From the NCBI RefSeq assembly GCF_002257665.1, contig NZ_MQWB01000001.1, positions 1,156,540 to 1,215,980 of the forward strand: 59,441 nt of DNA, read 5' to 3'. This DNA comes from Rubricoccus marinus (GTDB taxonomy: Bacteria > Bacteroidota > Rhodothermia > Rhodothermales > Rubricoccaceae). A program made the position numbers and the translations under genes. Under the pieces are notes generated by a model. It did no database searches. It was not told the origin of the DNA and saw nothing but the letters and a program-made list of their open reading frames with translations. Within the stretch, counting starts at the first letter, position 1. Each line of letters begins with the position of its first letter. Positions 16,236-24,850 of this stretch are shown here, in pieces.

Positions 16236-19200
16236 GTGACGCGCAGAGCCCTCCGTTTCTTCCTGCCTCTGGCGACGGCCGTGCTGTGCAGCATCGGCGC
16301 GCAGGCGCAGGACATTCCGGAGGGGCCGGGGTTGGGCGCCGAGCGCGATACCGTAGAGGTGCAGGCGGGCGCGGGATTTCTCCAACTCCGCGGGCCCATC
16401 GCGCCACGCTCCGTCCGCGTGGACGTGATCGCGCCCGAGGCCCGCACGCTGGAGCCGGGCGCGTACCTCGTGGACCTCGCCTCTGGCGCGTTCCGGCTCG
16501 TGGCCCCGTTCGACACGCTGACGACGCTCGTGATCGCGTACCGGACGCTCCCCCGCGTCGTCGCGCCTGCGCCGCTTCCGCGCTTCGAGGAGCCGGAGAC
16601 GGACTCCACGGGGCGCCAGAGGCCGCCGCCCCGGACGGGAGCCTCTGGCGCGAGCACCGTCACCACGAGCGGGAGCATCACGCGCGGCGTCGTGGCCGGG
16701 AGCAACCGCGACGTGTCGCTGACCTCCGGGCTCCGGCTCGATATCGGCGGTGAGATCGCGCCCGGCGTAACGGTCAGCGGCGCGCTGACGGACTCCGACA
16801 CGCCCATCGTGCCGGAGGGCACTACCCAAACGCTCTCGGACTTCGACCGCGTCTTCGTGCGCGTGGACGGCCCGGGAGCGGCAGCCCGCCTGGGCGACAT
16901 CGACCTCGCGCTCGACGGCACCTCGTTCGCGCCCATCCGCCGCAAGGTGCAGGGCGCCGCGCTCTCCGTCAATGTGCCCGCCAGAGGCTGGATCTCGGGC
17001 GGCAGGGTGGAGGCGGGCGCCTCCGCCGTGCGCGGCCGCTTCCGCTCGCAAGACCTCCTCCTGATCGAGGGCGTCCAAGGCCCATACCGGCTCGAAGGCG
17101 ACCGCGGCGAGCCGTTCGTGCTCGTCGTGCCCGGGTCCGAGCGTCTCTACTGGGACGGCCGGCCTCTGGCGCGAGGGCGCGACTACACCGTGGACTACGG
17201 GACCGGCGAGGTGACCTTCACCGCCGAGAACCTCGTGACCGCCGAGCGCCGCGCGACGGTCGACTTTGAGTACTCCGCCGGTGGCTACGCCCGCACACTC
17301 TCGGTCGCCGGGGCGTCGCTGGACTTCGGCCGCTCGCCTGCGGCCTCTGGCGCCAGCGGCCCGCTGGGCACGTTCGGGATCCGTGTCCTGCGCGAGGCCG
17401 ATGCGCCCGGGTTGGGCGACGCGCTCGGGCTCAGCGAGACGGACCTCGACTTGATCGCCGCTGCCGGCGACCGCGACGTGCTCGTGCCCGGCGAGACGCG
17501 CGTGCCGTTCGACCCCGAAAGCGCCACGCTGCTCTACACCGCCCGCGACACGACGCTGGCCTCTGGCGAGACCGTCCGCATCTTCGTCCCCGCGAGCGCG
17601 AGCGCTGATTCGGTCTTCCGGGTCCGCTTCTCGCGCGTGAGGCAAGGGCAGGGGACGTATCGCCGTGCGGGGCAAGCGCTCAACGGGATCCTCTACGAAT
17701 ATGCCGGACCCTCTGGCGGGGACTACGTGCCGTTCCGCATCCTGCCCCGCCCGGCCTCGCGCACCGTTCTGGACGTGCGTGCAAGCGCCGAGCCTCTGGC
17801 GGGGCTGACCGCCTTCGGTGAACTCGCGCGCTCCCTGGACGATGCCAACACGCTCTCGGACCTGGACGCTGCAGACGACGGCGCGACGGCCTACGAGACC
17901 GGCCTCCGCTTCGCGCCAGAGGCCTACGCGTGGGGCACCGTCGAGGCCAGCCTCTTGCGCCGCGACCGCGCGCGCGACTTCCGCACGCTGGACCGTGTCC
18001 GCGCCATCGACTACAACCGGCGCTGGAACCTCGCGCGCGCCGGGACGCCCTTCGAGGCGTCCATCGACTCGCTCGGCGAGACGCTGACCGAGGGACTTGC
18101 GCGCGTCACCGCCAGAGGCCTCGGCACCGTCGGGCTCGAAGCGGGCAAGGTCGCGCTCGGCGCCTACCGCGCCCGCCGCGCCGGGCTCACCGCTGGGCTC
18201 TTGCCCGACGCCCGCGACCTGCCTCTGGCGAGCTACGCGCTCGACGCCGTGGACTCCAGCGGCGACGACCCGCTGCTGGGCTCGGGCTCGTTCTTTCGCC
18301 AGAGGCTCGGGCTTCAGCGAGCGCTTCTGGGCGGACGCCTCACGCCGAGCCTCGGCCTGGAGCAAGAGACCCGCGAGCAGATCGGCGGGGCGCTGCCGCA
18401 GGACTCGCTCCTGGCGGCGACCTACAGCTTTGTCGCCGTCCAGCCCGGTCTGGCGTACACCTCGCGAGGGCTGAGCGCCAGCGGCCAACTCGACCTCCGG
18501 CAAGAGTCAGAGCCTCTGGCGCCTGCGGGCACGGCTGAGGACCTGGCGGACGCGGCGCGGTCGCTCGGCATCGAGGGCACGCTGCGCGTTCAGGGCGCGG
18601 CTGGCTTCCGCTCGGACCTCCGCGCGGCCTTCCGCCAGAGGCAGTTCACCGACGCCTTTCGCGAACGTGGGCGGCTGGATACCGAGAGCCTCGCGCTGGA
18701 CTGGACCGCCCGCGCGGCGCCTCTGGCGCGAGGGCTCGATGTCCGCACGCGCTACGTGGCGCTGACCGAGCGCACGCCGGTCCTGCAAGAGGCCTACGTC
18801 CTCGTCGGCCCCGAGGCTGGCCTGTACGTCTGGCGCGACGGGCAGGGAGAGCCGCGCGCCGGCGAGCCCGACGGCCGCCAGCAGGTCGACGAGTTCTTTC
18901 CCGAGACGACGCCCTACGAGGGCAGCTACCTCCGCACGTTTGTCCCCTCCGACGAACTGGTGCCCAGCGTCGGCGTGGACGCGCAACTGGCGCTCCGCAT
19001 GGACGGTGCCCGCCTCGCCGAGCGCTACGGCGCCACGCTCCTGCGCCACCTCGACGCCAGAGGCTCGGCGGAGGTGCGCGAGAAAACGGCCTCTGGCGGA
19101 CTGCTCCGCGTGCTCCTCCTGGACCCCGGCGTGCTCCAACAGCGCCCCGATGGCGACGCCGTCGGCACGCTGGACGGGCGCTTCCGTGCCGAGGGAGAGG

Positions 19201-19832
19201 TCTCTCTCTTTCCGCGCGACGCCCGACGTGGTCTCCGGCTGGGAGGGGACCACCTGACGACGACACGCAGGCTCGCCGCCGGTGCTGAAGCGCGCCTCAC
19301 CCAATCGCTCCGCGCCGAAGGCCGCCTCGCGCTCGGTCCCGCGTTTCTCGCGCGGCTCACGCTTCGCACCGAGCGCCGCCGCGCCACCAGCACGGCCTTC
19401 GCCACGCGCACCTTCGACATCGGCGCGCTCACGCTGGAGCCGTCCGTGACGTGGACGCCCTCGCCAGAGGCCACCGTCACCCTCGGCGCCTTTGCCTCCA
19501 CCCGCACGGACCGCCTCGCGACCGCGACAGCGCCGGACGGCGCGCTCCTCGTCCGCGTCCCCGCCGACGCCCGGTGGGCGCCCAGCCGCCGCGTCTCGCT
19601 GACCGCTCGCGCCGAGCTGTCCGTCGTGAGCCTGCGCGGGGCCTCTGGCGGCGGCCTCGCCCTCTACGAGCTCACCGACGGGCGCGGCGCCGGCACGTCC
19701 GCGCTGGGCGGGGTCCAGGCCACGCTCGGCGTGACCGAGGCCATCCGGGCGACCGTCACTTACGACGCGCGGCTTCCGGCTTCGGCGCCGCTCGTGCAAA
19801 CGGTTCGGGTCACGCTGTCCGCTGTTTTTTAG
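16236..19832 (+). CDS. Large outer-membrane or surface protein, function unknown
   Basis: 1,198 residues from a GTG at 16236, chosen because it gives a good signal peptide (VTRRALRFFLPLATAVLCSIGAQAQ; the mature chain begins near Asp). A TTG at 16191 would add 15 residues. The first half is beta-rich with LYWDGRPLARGRDYTVDYGTGEVTF-like segments seen in large envelope proteins of this phylum. The second half has long runs of alternating hydrophobic residues and aromatic turns and ends in LSAVF; a terminal Phe is usual for outer-membrane barrels. With 21 decamer cores it is the most heavily marked gene here, and the copies read in several frames without breaking it. I do not recognise a named family. 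Confidence 0.7.
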   Translation: MTRRALRFFLPLATAVLCSIGAQAQDIPEGPGLGAERDTVEVQAGAGFLQLRGPIAPRSVRVDVIAPEARTLEPGAYLVDLASGAFRLVAPFDTLTTLVIAYRTLPRVVAPAPLPRFEEPETDSTGRQRPPPRTGASGASTVTTSGSITRGVVAGSNRDVSLTSGLRLDIGGEIAPGVTVSGALTDSDTPIVPEGTTQTLSDFDRVFVRVDGPGAAARLGDIDLALDGTSFAPIRRKVQGAALSVNVPARGWISGGRVEAGASAVRGRFRSQDLLLIEGVQGPYRLEGDRGEPFVLVVPGSERLYWDGRPLARGRDYTVDYGTGEVTFTAENLVTAERRATVDFEYSAGGYARTLSVAGASLDFGRSPAASGASGPLGTFGIRVLREADAPGLGDALGLSETDLDLIAAAGDRDVLVPGETRVPFDPESATLLYTARDTTLASGETVRIFVPASASADSVFRVRFSRVRQGQGTYRRAGQALNGILYEYAGPSGGDYVPFRILPRPASRTVLDVRASAEPLAGLTAFGELARSLDDANTLSDLDAADDGATAYETGLRFAPEAYAWGTVEASLLRRDRARDFRTLDRVRAIDYNRRWNLARAGTPFEASIDSLGETLTEGLARVTARGLGTVGLEAGKVALGAYRARRAGLTAGLLPDARDLPLASYALDAVDSSGDDPLLGSGSFFRQRLGLQRALLGGRLTPSLGLEQETREQIGGALPQDSLLAATYSFVAVQPGLAYTSRGLSASGQLDLRQESEPLAPAGTAEDLADAARSLGIEGTLRVQGAAGFRSDLRAAFRQRQFTDAFRERGRLDTESLALDWTARAAPLARGLDVRTRYVALTERTPVLQEAYVLVGPEAGLYVWRDGQGEPRAGEPDGRQQVDEFFPETTPYEGSYLRTFVPSDELVPSVGVDAQLALRMDGARLAERYGATLLRHLDARGSAEVREKTASGGLLRVLLLDPGVLQQRPDGDAVGTLDGRFRAEGEVSLFPRDARRGLRLGGDHLTTTRRLAAGAEARLTQSLRAEGRLALGPAFLARLTLRTERRRATSTAFATRTFDIGALTLEPSVTWTPSPEATVTLGAFASTRTDRLATATAPDGALLVRVPADARWAPSRRVSLTARAELSVVSLRGASGGGLALYELTDGRGAGTSALGGVQATLGVTEAIRATVTYDARLPASAPLVQTVRVTLSAVF

Positions 19833-19888
19833 ACCTCTGGCGCCGTTTTGTCGGGAGATCCGGTGCAGTCCTGATCGCGCCAGAGGCG

Positions 19889-19906
19889 GTAACAGTAGCG
19901 TAACAG
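19889..19906. promoter_or_regulatory. Pho-box-like direct repeat upstream of the phosphate operon
   Basis: GTAACAG-TAGC-GTAACAG on the plus strand reads CTGTTAC-GCTA-CTGTTAC on the minus strand: two identical 7-base repeats with a 4-base spacer, the 11-base period of PhoB sites (consensus CTGTCAT-n4-CTGTCAT). It lies 72 bases before the GTG of a porin gene that is followed by a PhoU-like protein and a Na/Pi symporter. Orientation is opposite to the usual one, so the identification is by repeat form and gene context. Confidence 0.6.
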
Positions 19907-19978
19907 CTAGCCGCCATCTTGGCCGCGTGATGCTCCTTTGGACGGGCAGCGTCGCGACCTCCCACATCTCCCGTTTCC

Positions 19979-21094
19979 GTGACGTCTTTCCCTGCCCGCG
20001 CCCGGCGGTGGGGCCGAGCGCTTCCATGCGTCGGCCTTGCTCTCTTTGGCGCGCCTGCGGCATTGGCCCAGGCGGACCCCACCATGGCGACACGCTCCGA
20101 TAGCACCGCGTCGCCAGAGGCTTCGGTCTCCGTGGCGCCGCCCCCCGTTGAAGCCGCGCCTACGATCCGCTTTCGCGGCCTCGGCTTTTTCGACTACGAC
20201 TACACGTTAGCCTCTCCGGTCGAGGGAGAAGCGGGGGCCAACACCTTCGACTACCGCCGGTTGTACCTCACGGCGGATTACACACTGTCCGACGCGTTCG
20301 ACGGCCGGTTTCGGCTCGAAGCGCAGAGCTCGTCCACCACGGCCCAGGGCCGCCCAGCGCCGTTCGTCAAAGACGCCTTTATCCGTTGGAAGGGGCCTCT
20401 GGCGGAGGGGCACTCCTTTCGTCTCGGCCTCCAGCCGCCCCCGCTGCTTGAAGTCGTCGAGCGGGTCTGGGGCTACCGCAGCCTGGACCGCACCCTTCTC
20501 GACCGCGCACGCGCCAACGACTCCCGCGATTTCGGGCTCCGCGCCGACGGGCCTCTGGCGCCTCGCGTGAGCTACTCGCTCATGGTCGGAAACGGCCGGG
20601 GACTGGTCGAGGAACGCTCGACCGAGCGGGGCAAGCACGTCTACGGCCAACTCCAGGCACGTCCCACCGAAGCCACCTTCGCCACGCTCGGCCTGGACTA
20701 CACGCCCCACGAAGGCGAAGGCGAGGAGCGCGACGAGAGCGTCAAGGCATCCGCCTTTTACGGCGCCTCTGGCGAGACCGTCCGCGCCGGCGTCGAGGCC
20801 TACGCCGTCTATACCAACTACCAGGACCCCTCGCTTGAACCCACGCAGGGCGTCGGCGCGAGCGCGTTCGGGGTCTACCTCTTCGGCGCCAGAGGCGAGT
20901 ACCGCCTTATCGGCCGCTACGACTTCGTGCAGGGCGCCGCGCGCCGCGCCGACGCCGACGAGCACTACGGGCTCCTGGCGTTCTCCTACGCGCCCATCCC
21001 TAGCGTGGAGGTCATGCCCAACGTTCTCGTCTCGGCCTTCGAGGGCCAGGACGCCTCTGTCACTGGCCGCGTCACGGTCTCCGCACGGTTCTAG
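19979..21094 (+). CDS. Outer-membrane porin, probably phosphate-selective (OprP/OprO-like)
   Basis: 371 residues from GTG at 19979, which gives a signal peptide ending ALAQA. The mature part is a barrel of about 16 strands: IRFRGLGFFDYDYTL, FDYRRLYLTADYTLSDAFDGRFRLE, DAFIRWKGPLAEGHSFRLGLQPPPLLE and a terminal VSARF. The RRLYLTADYTL and FIRWKG patterns match the polyphosphate-selective porin family. It is the first gene of an operon with a PhoU-like protein (2-base gap) and a Na/Pi symporter (30-base gap), and a Pho-box-like repeat lies upstream, so uptake of phosphate across the outer membrane under starvation is a well supported inference. Confidence 0.8.
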   Translation: MTSFPARARRWGRALPCVGLALFGAPAALAQADPTMATRSDSTASPEASVSVAPPPVEAAPTIRFRGLGFFDYDYTLASPVEGEAGANTFDYRRLYLTADYTLSDAFDGRFRLEAQSSSTTAQGRPAPFVKDAFIRWKGPLAEGHSFRLGLQPPPLLEVVERVWGYRSLDRTLLDRARANDSRDFGLRADGPLAPRVSYSLMVGNGRGLVEERSTERGKHVYGQLQARPTEATFATLGLDYTPHEGEGEERDESVKASAFYGASGETVRAGVEAYAVYTNYQDPSLEPTQGVGASAFGVYLFGARGEYRLIGRYDFVQGAARRADADEHYGLLAFSYAPIPSVEVMPNVLVSAFEGQDASVTGRVTVSARF

Positions 21095-21096
21095 CC

Positions 21097-21765
21097 ATGA
21101 AGCTGTTCAACTTCCTCTCGGACGCCAAGCCGCCGCTGATCGCGCAAAGCGTCAACGATCTCATCGCGATGGTGGACCGCGCGGGCGAGATGTTCGACGC
21201 GGCCACAGGCGCGCTGCTGGACAACGAAACCATCCAGGTGGACCTCGCCGAAATGGACGAGGACATCAACATGCGTGAGGCGCTGATCCGCCGCGCGGTC
21301 TTGGAGCACGTCGCCGTCAACCCGCAGCAGGAGCTGTCGTTCAGCCTCATCATGGTCTCCGTCGTGCAAGACGCGGAGCGGTGCGGCGACCTCGCCAAAA
21401 GCATCGCCAAGGCGACGGCGCTGTCCACGGCGCCGCGGATGGGCGCCCACGTCGGAGAGCTATCCGCCATCCGGGACCGCGTGCACGCGCAGTTCCCGCG
21501 CGTCCACGCCGCCTTCTCTGCTGGCGACCGCCAGGGCGCGAACGAGGTGATGGCCGAGCACGAGGCGCTCAAGCGCGACATCGGCGTGTACCTCCAGGCC
21601 CTCGCGAGCGCGACGGACCTGACGCCCAACCAGGCGCTCGTCCTCGGGATCTCCGCTCGTATGATCGGCCGGGTCTCCAGCCACCTGTCCAACATCATCT
21701 CGGCCGTCGCGCTCCCCTTCGATCAACTCCGCCGCGCCCCGCGCGAGTCCGGCGGCGATCGATAA
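21097..21765 (+). CDS. PhoU-domain protein
   Basis: 222 residues, all helical. Two PhoU-type three-helix units are visible: residues about 15-110 (MVDRAGEMFDAATGALL, MREALIRRAVLEHVAV, DAERCGDLAKSIAKA) and 120-205 (HAQFPRVHAAFSAGD, SHLSNIISAVALPF). The DAERCGDLAKSI helix carries the conserved E-R-x-G-D metal-binding pattern. PhoU proteins restrain phosphate uptake and phosphate signalling; partners encoded beside Na/Pi symporters are thought to regulate the symporter. It is sandwiched between porin and symporter genes with very short gaps. No decamer occurs here; instead the variant GCCACAGGC appears. Confidence 0.88.
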   Translation: MKLFNFLSDAKPPLIAQSVNDLIAMVDRAGEMFDAATGALLDNETIQVDLAEMDEDINMREALIRRAVLEHVAVNPQQELSFSLIMVSVVQDAERCGDLAKSIAKATALSTAPRMGAHVGELSAIRDRVHAQFPRVHAAFSAGDRQGANEVMAEHEALKRDIGVYLQALASATDLTPNQALVLGISARMIGRVSSHLSNIISAVALPFDQLRRAPRESGGDR

Positions 21766-21795
21766 CCCTCTTTTCAGACTTCCCCACCCACGTTC

Positions 21796-23016
21796 ATGGC
21801 CACCCCCACCCGCCCTCACGACGAGGACCACACCGACCTCAAGACGGGCGTCGTCCCCCTCACCGATGACGACCTCGATGGGGACCCGCTGACGCCTGCC
21901 CAAGGGCTGCCGCTGTGGGTCCGCATCCTGCTCCTGATCGGCGTGATGATGATGTTCATCGTCGCGCTGGAGCTCATGGGCGACGGCATCAAGGGGCTGG
22001 GCAAGAGCTCGTTCGACCTCGAAGGCATCCTCGCGAAGGCCACAGGCAGCGCGTTGCTCGGTCTTATCACGGGCATCCTCGCGACGAGCTTGGTCCAGTC
22101 GTCCTCCACGACGACCTCGATCGTGGTGAGCCTCGTGGCCACAGGCGTGCTCTCCGTCGAAAGCGCGATCCCGGTCATCATGGGCGCCAACATCGGCACG
22201 ACGGTGACCAACACCATCGTCTCGATGGGCCACATTACGCAGCCGGAGGAGTTCCGCCGCGCGATGGCGGGGGCTACCGTCCACGACTTCTTTAACTGGC
22301 TGGCCGTCCTCATCCTGCTCCCGCTGGAGCTCCTCTTCGGCATCATCTCGAAGCCCGCGACGGCCCTCGCCAACTCCATCCCGGGCGTCGAAGGCGGCGG
22401 CCTGGGCGACACGCCGTTCGACATGTTCGCGAAGTGGATCGGCGGCTCCTTGCTGGGCGAGAACCCGTGGTTGATTGCGGGACTCGGCCTGCTGCTGCTG
22501 TTCATCGCGCTCCGCTACCTCGTGGTGCTGCTCAAGAGCATGGTGCTCGGCCGCAGCGAGGGCGCGCTCGACAAGTACATCTTCGGCAAGCCGCTTCTGG
22601 CGATGGGTTTCGGACTGGTGCTGACGTTTCTCGTGCAGTCCTCGTCGGTCACGACGAGCCTCGTGGTGCCCCTGATCGGCGCAGGCGTCCTGACCGTCCG
22701 GCAGGTGTTTCCGTACATGCTCGGCAGCAACGTCGGGACCACGGCCACGGCGCTTCTGGCAGCGCTGGTCGCCATCTCCGGCGGCGAACCGGCGGCCGTG
22801 GCGGGGCTCACCATCGCGCTGTGCCACATGATGTTCAACGTGTTCGGCATCGCCATTGTCTACCCGATCTCGTTTATCCGCGAGATCCCGATCCGGATGG
22901 CGGAGTTCATCGGCGACCTCGCGTTCAAGAACCGCTTTTACGCCATCGCCTACCTGTTGGGGCTGTTCTACGCGCTCCCGCTGGTTCTGGAGTTCGTCCT
23001 CGGCGCGATCCGGTAA
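21796..23016 (+). CDS. Na+/phosphate symporter (NptA/PNaS family)
   Basis: 406 residues with about eight membrane helices and the inverted duplication that defines the family. Each half has the QSSS signature: LVQSSSTTTSIVVSLVATG followed by GANIGTTVTN (about residues 98-140), and LVQSSSVTTSLVVPLIGAG followed by GSNVGTTATA (about 278-320). It imports phosphate with sodium across the inner membrane. It is the last gene of the porin-PhoU-symporter operon and is followed by a strong terminator. It carries no standard decamer but has two GCCACAGGC variants, consistent with strong constraint on its sequence. Confidence 0.93.
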   Translation: MATPTRPHDEDHTDLKTGVVPLTDDDLDGDPLTPAQGLPLWVRILLLIGVMMMFIVALELMGDGIKGLGKSSFDLEGILAKATGSALLGLITGILATSLVQSSSTTTSIVVSLVATGVLSVESAIPVIMGANIGTTVTNTIVSMGHITQPEEFRRAMAGATVHDFFNWLAVLILLPLELLFGIISKPATALANSIPGVEGGGLGDTPFDMFAKWIGGSLLGENPWLIAGLGLLLLFIALRYLVVLLKSMVLGRSEGALDKYIFGKPLLAMGFGLVLTFLVQSSSVTTSLVVPLIGAGVLTVRQVFPYMLGSNVGTTATALLAALVAISGGEPAAVAGLTIALCHMMFNVFGIAIVYPISFIREIPIRMAEFIGDLAFKNRFYAIAYLLGLFYALPLVLEFVLGAIR

Positions 23017-23033
23017 CCTCTGGCGATCCTCGG

Positions 23034-23067
23034 AGAGCCTCTGGCGGCTGCGGTCGCCAGAGGCTCT
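23034..23067 (+). terminator. Intrinsic terminator built from two facing decamers
   Basis: AGAGCCTCTGGCG (23034-23046) and CGCCAGAGGCTCT (23055-23067) form a perfect 13-base stem with an 8-base loop, followed by TTGCTTGTTTT. This is the clearest case of decamers serving as a terminator; it ends the phosphate operon. Confidence 0.9.
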
Positions 23068-23117
23068 TTGCTTGTTTTGTGCCAGCGGAGGGGCGCCGCG
23101 TCTACTAGAACCCTACG

Positions 23118-23603
23118 CTAGTCGGGAGTGGAGTCCGGGCATGCCACGTCGGCGCGGGGGCGCGGCCTCTGGCGGTTGGGGCCATTGACGGCGATCTCGA
23201 AGCGCATGCAGTCGAGCTGTTGTCCCTCGAGCCCTAGAAGGTGGACCGTCCCGGTGAGAACGCGGAGCGAGTCGGTGGGGGCGCGGTCGGCGAGGTCCAA
23301 CGCCAGAGGCAGATCGACGGTCTCGGTCCGGGCGCCGAACGAGCGATGCGTCACCGTCCCGGCCGACGCATGGCGCGGGACCTCGGCGGCGAGGTTCACG
23401 CGAGCGGGCGTCGGCTCCGGTTGCGGGCACGGGGTCCGCACGCAGTAGTGCGCGACGCGCTGGTGGACCTGAACCCGGAGCGTCAGGACGGTCCGGCTGC
23501 CGTCCCGTGCGATGGCGTCCGGCGCGATCACCGCGTTGCTGATGGAGAGGGGAGGCGGGACCGCGCCAGAGGCCAGGAGCAGGAGAAGGACGACGTGCAG
23601 CAT
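23118..23603 (-). CDS. Secreted protein of unknown function
   Basis: 161 residues from ATG at 23603, which starts a clear signal peptide (MLHVVLLLLLASGAVPPP). The mature part looks beta-rich (RTVLTLRVQVHQRVAHYC, ETVDLPLALDLAD, RVLTGTVHLLGLEG) with two or three cysteines (HYCVRTPC) that could form a disulfide. It follows the lipoprotein gene ending at 23621 with a 17-base gap and is probably co-transcribed with it. No family recognised. Confidence 0.6.
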   Translation of the reverse strand: MLHVVLLLLLASGAVPPPLSISNAVIAPDAIARDGSRTVLTLRVQVHQRVAHYCVRTPCPQPEPTPARVNLAAEVPRHASAGTVTHRSFGARTETVDLPLALDLADRAPTDSLRVLTGTVHLLGLEGQQLDCMRFEIAVNGPNRQRPRPRADVACPDSTPD

Positions 23604-23620
23604 GGATCTGGCGCCAGAGG

Positions 23621-24802
23621 CTATTCGGCCAGGCGACTGACGACGCCTCTCGCGATGGTCTCCATCTGATCGAGGTTGCACACCTGCTGCCGGGGCTCGT
23701 AGCTGTAGTCCGCAGACTTGAGCTCGACCATGTCCACGCCGCTGGCGACCGTGAGGATGCTGTTCTGGTTCTCCAGCGGGCTCAGGTCGTGGATGACTCG
23801 CGTGGCGGCGTCGCCGAGGCCTGAGATGTCGCGGCGGCTCCGCTGATCCGCGAAGTTCATCGAGGCGCTTTGCGCGGCGAGAGCGGTGCGCTCGTTCGAG
23901 AAGTGCGAGACGAGGAGGATGAGCCCGCCCGACTGCCCCTGGCGGTTGTACGTCCGGTTGCAGTTCTGGCCCTCCGTCTCAAACGGAGTGGACTTGACCC
24001 GAAGGCCCGTGACGCCGCACACGCGTTCCACCTCGGCGAGCGGCAAGATCACGTCGCAGTCCGCCAGAGGCGTGACCTCGGGCGCGGCCTGGGGTGCAGG
24101 CGTCGCCTCCGCCTCGGCGACGTTCTCGCGCCACTCCGCGATCGCGCCAGAGGCCCACGCGGGAGGTTCGAGGGGATCTGGCTCGCCATAGACGCCCGCG
24201 CCGGCCAGCCGTGAAAGGCCGCTGGCGTCGAACAGCCCCCACACGTCCTCGACGGTCATTTCCGGGTCCTGAGCCCGTACGATGACGTGGAAACGGTCGG
24301 CCAGAAGGATGTAGGCCTCTGGCGCGCCTGAGGATGGCGTGTAGCTGCGCCCGACGCCGCCCTCCAGCGTTCGCGCCTCGCTGACCTCGCCCGTCGTGCT
24401 GATGCTGAGGCCTTCGCCGGTCATGACTGCGCGCCTGTGCCGCTCAAGACTGCTCGGGTTGTCGACGTAGTCGTACACCGAGAACTCGACCTCCTGGTCC
24501 ATCGTCGGCGGCATCCGGTAGCGCACGTTGGCGTAGCTGTAGCTGTATTCGGATTCGCTCTCGCTGTCGTTGAGGCCGATCGACCTCAGGTTGGGCTCGC
24601 GGCCTCCGAGTTCGGCCGGGTAGTACGCCAGAAGCTGTGGCGGCGTAAGCCTCTGGCGGACCGCTGGATCGTCCGATACCAGCCGGACTTCGACGGGGCC
24701 GCTGGCGCTAGAAGCCGTCACGGCGGCGGAATCGCCAGGGGCGGGATCTCCGCCGCAGGCGAGGAGAGGGAGGGCGGCAAAAGTCAGGAGAACGCGAGTC
24801 AT
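23621..24802 (-). CDS. Lipoprotein of unknown function
   Basis: 393 residues from ATG at 24802 (a GTG one codon earlier is also possible). The leader ends in the lipobox ALPLLAC, so Cys17 is the likely lipidation site. Residues about 60-200 form a conserved-looking domain containing SESEYSYSYANVRY and VEFSVYDYVDNPSSLERHRRAVM, which suggests a ligand- or enzyme-like fold. The C-terminal region (about 245-390) has DCDVILPLAEVERVCGVTGLRV and EGQNCNRTYNRQGQSGGLILLVSHF, resembling DUF3558-like secreted lipoprotein domains, though this is a weak resemblance. Its neighbours are two other secreted unknowns on the same strand. Confidence 0.65.
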   Translation of the reverse strand: MTRVLLTFAALPLLACGGDPAPGDSAAVTASSASGPVEVRLVSDDPAVRQRLTPPQLLAYYPAELGGREPNLRSIGLNDSESESEYSYSYANVRYRMPPTMDQEVEFSVYDYVDNPSSLERHRRAVMTGEGLSISTTGEVSEARTLEGGVGRSYTPSSGAPEAYILLADRFHVIVRAQDPEMTVEDVWGLFDASGLSRLAGAGVYGEPDPLEPPAWASGAIAEWRENVAEAEATPAPQAAPEVTPLADCDVILPLAEVERVCGVTGLRVKSTPFETEGQNCNRTYNRQGQSGGLILLVSHFSNERTALAAQSASMNFADQRSRRDISGLGDAATRVIHDLSPLENQNSILTVASGVDMVELKSADYSYEPRQQVCNLDQMETIARGVVSRLAE

Positions 24803-24850
24803 CACGAGGGGGGAGGAGAGGGGAGGTCTGGCGCCAGAGGCCGGGGCGGA

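Noticed and set aside
16176-18503. A 775-codon open frame on the minus strand, opposite the large outer-membrane protein gene
   Set aside because: It is a mirror of high GC third positions on the plus strand. It has no signal or domain and is full of Arg, Gly and Glu. The plus-strand frame has a signal peptide, barrel features and a proper end.
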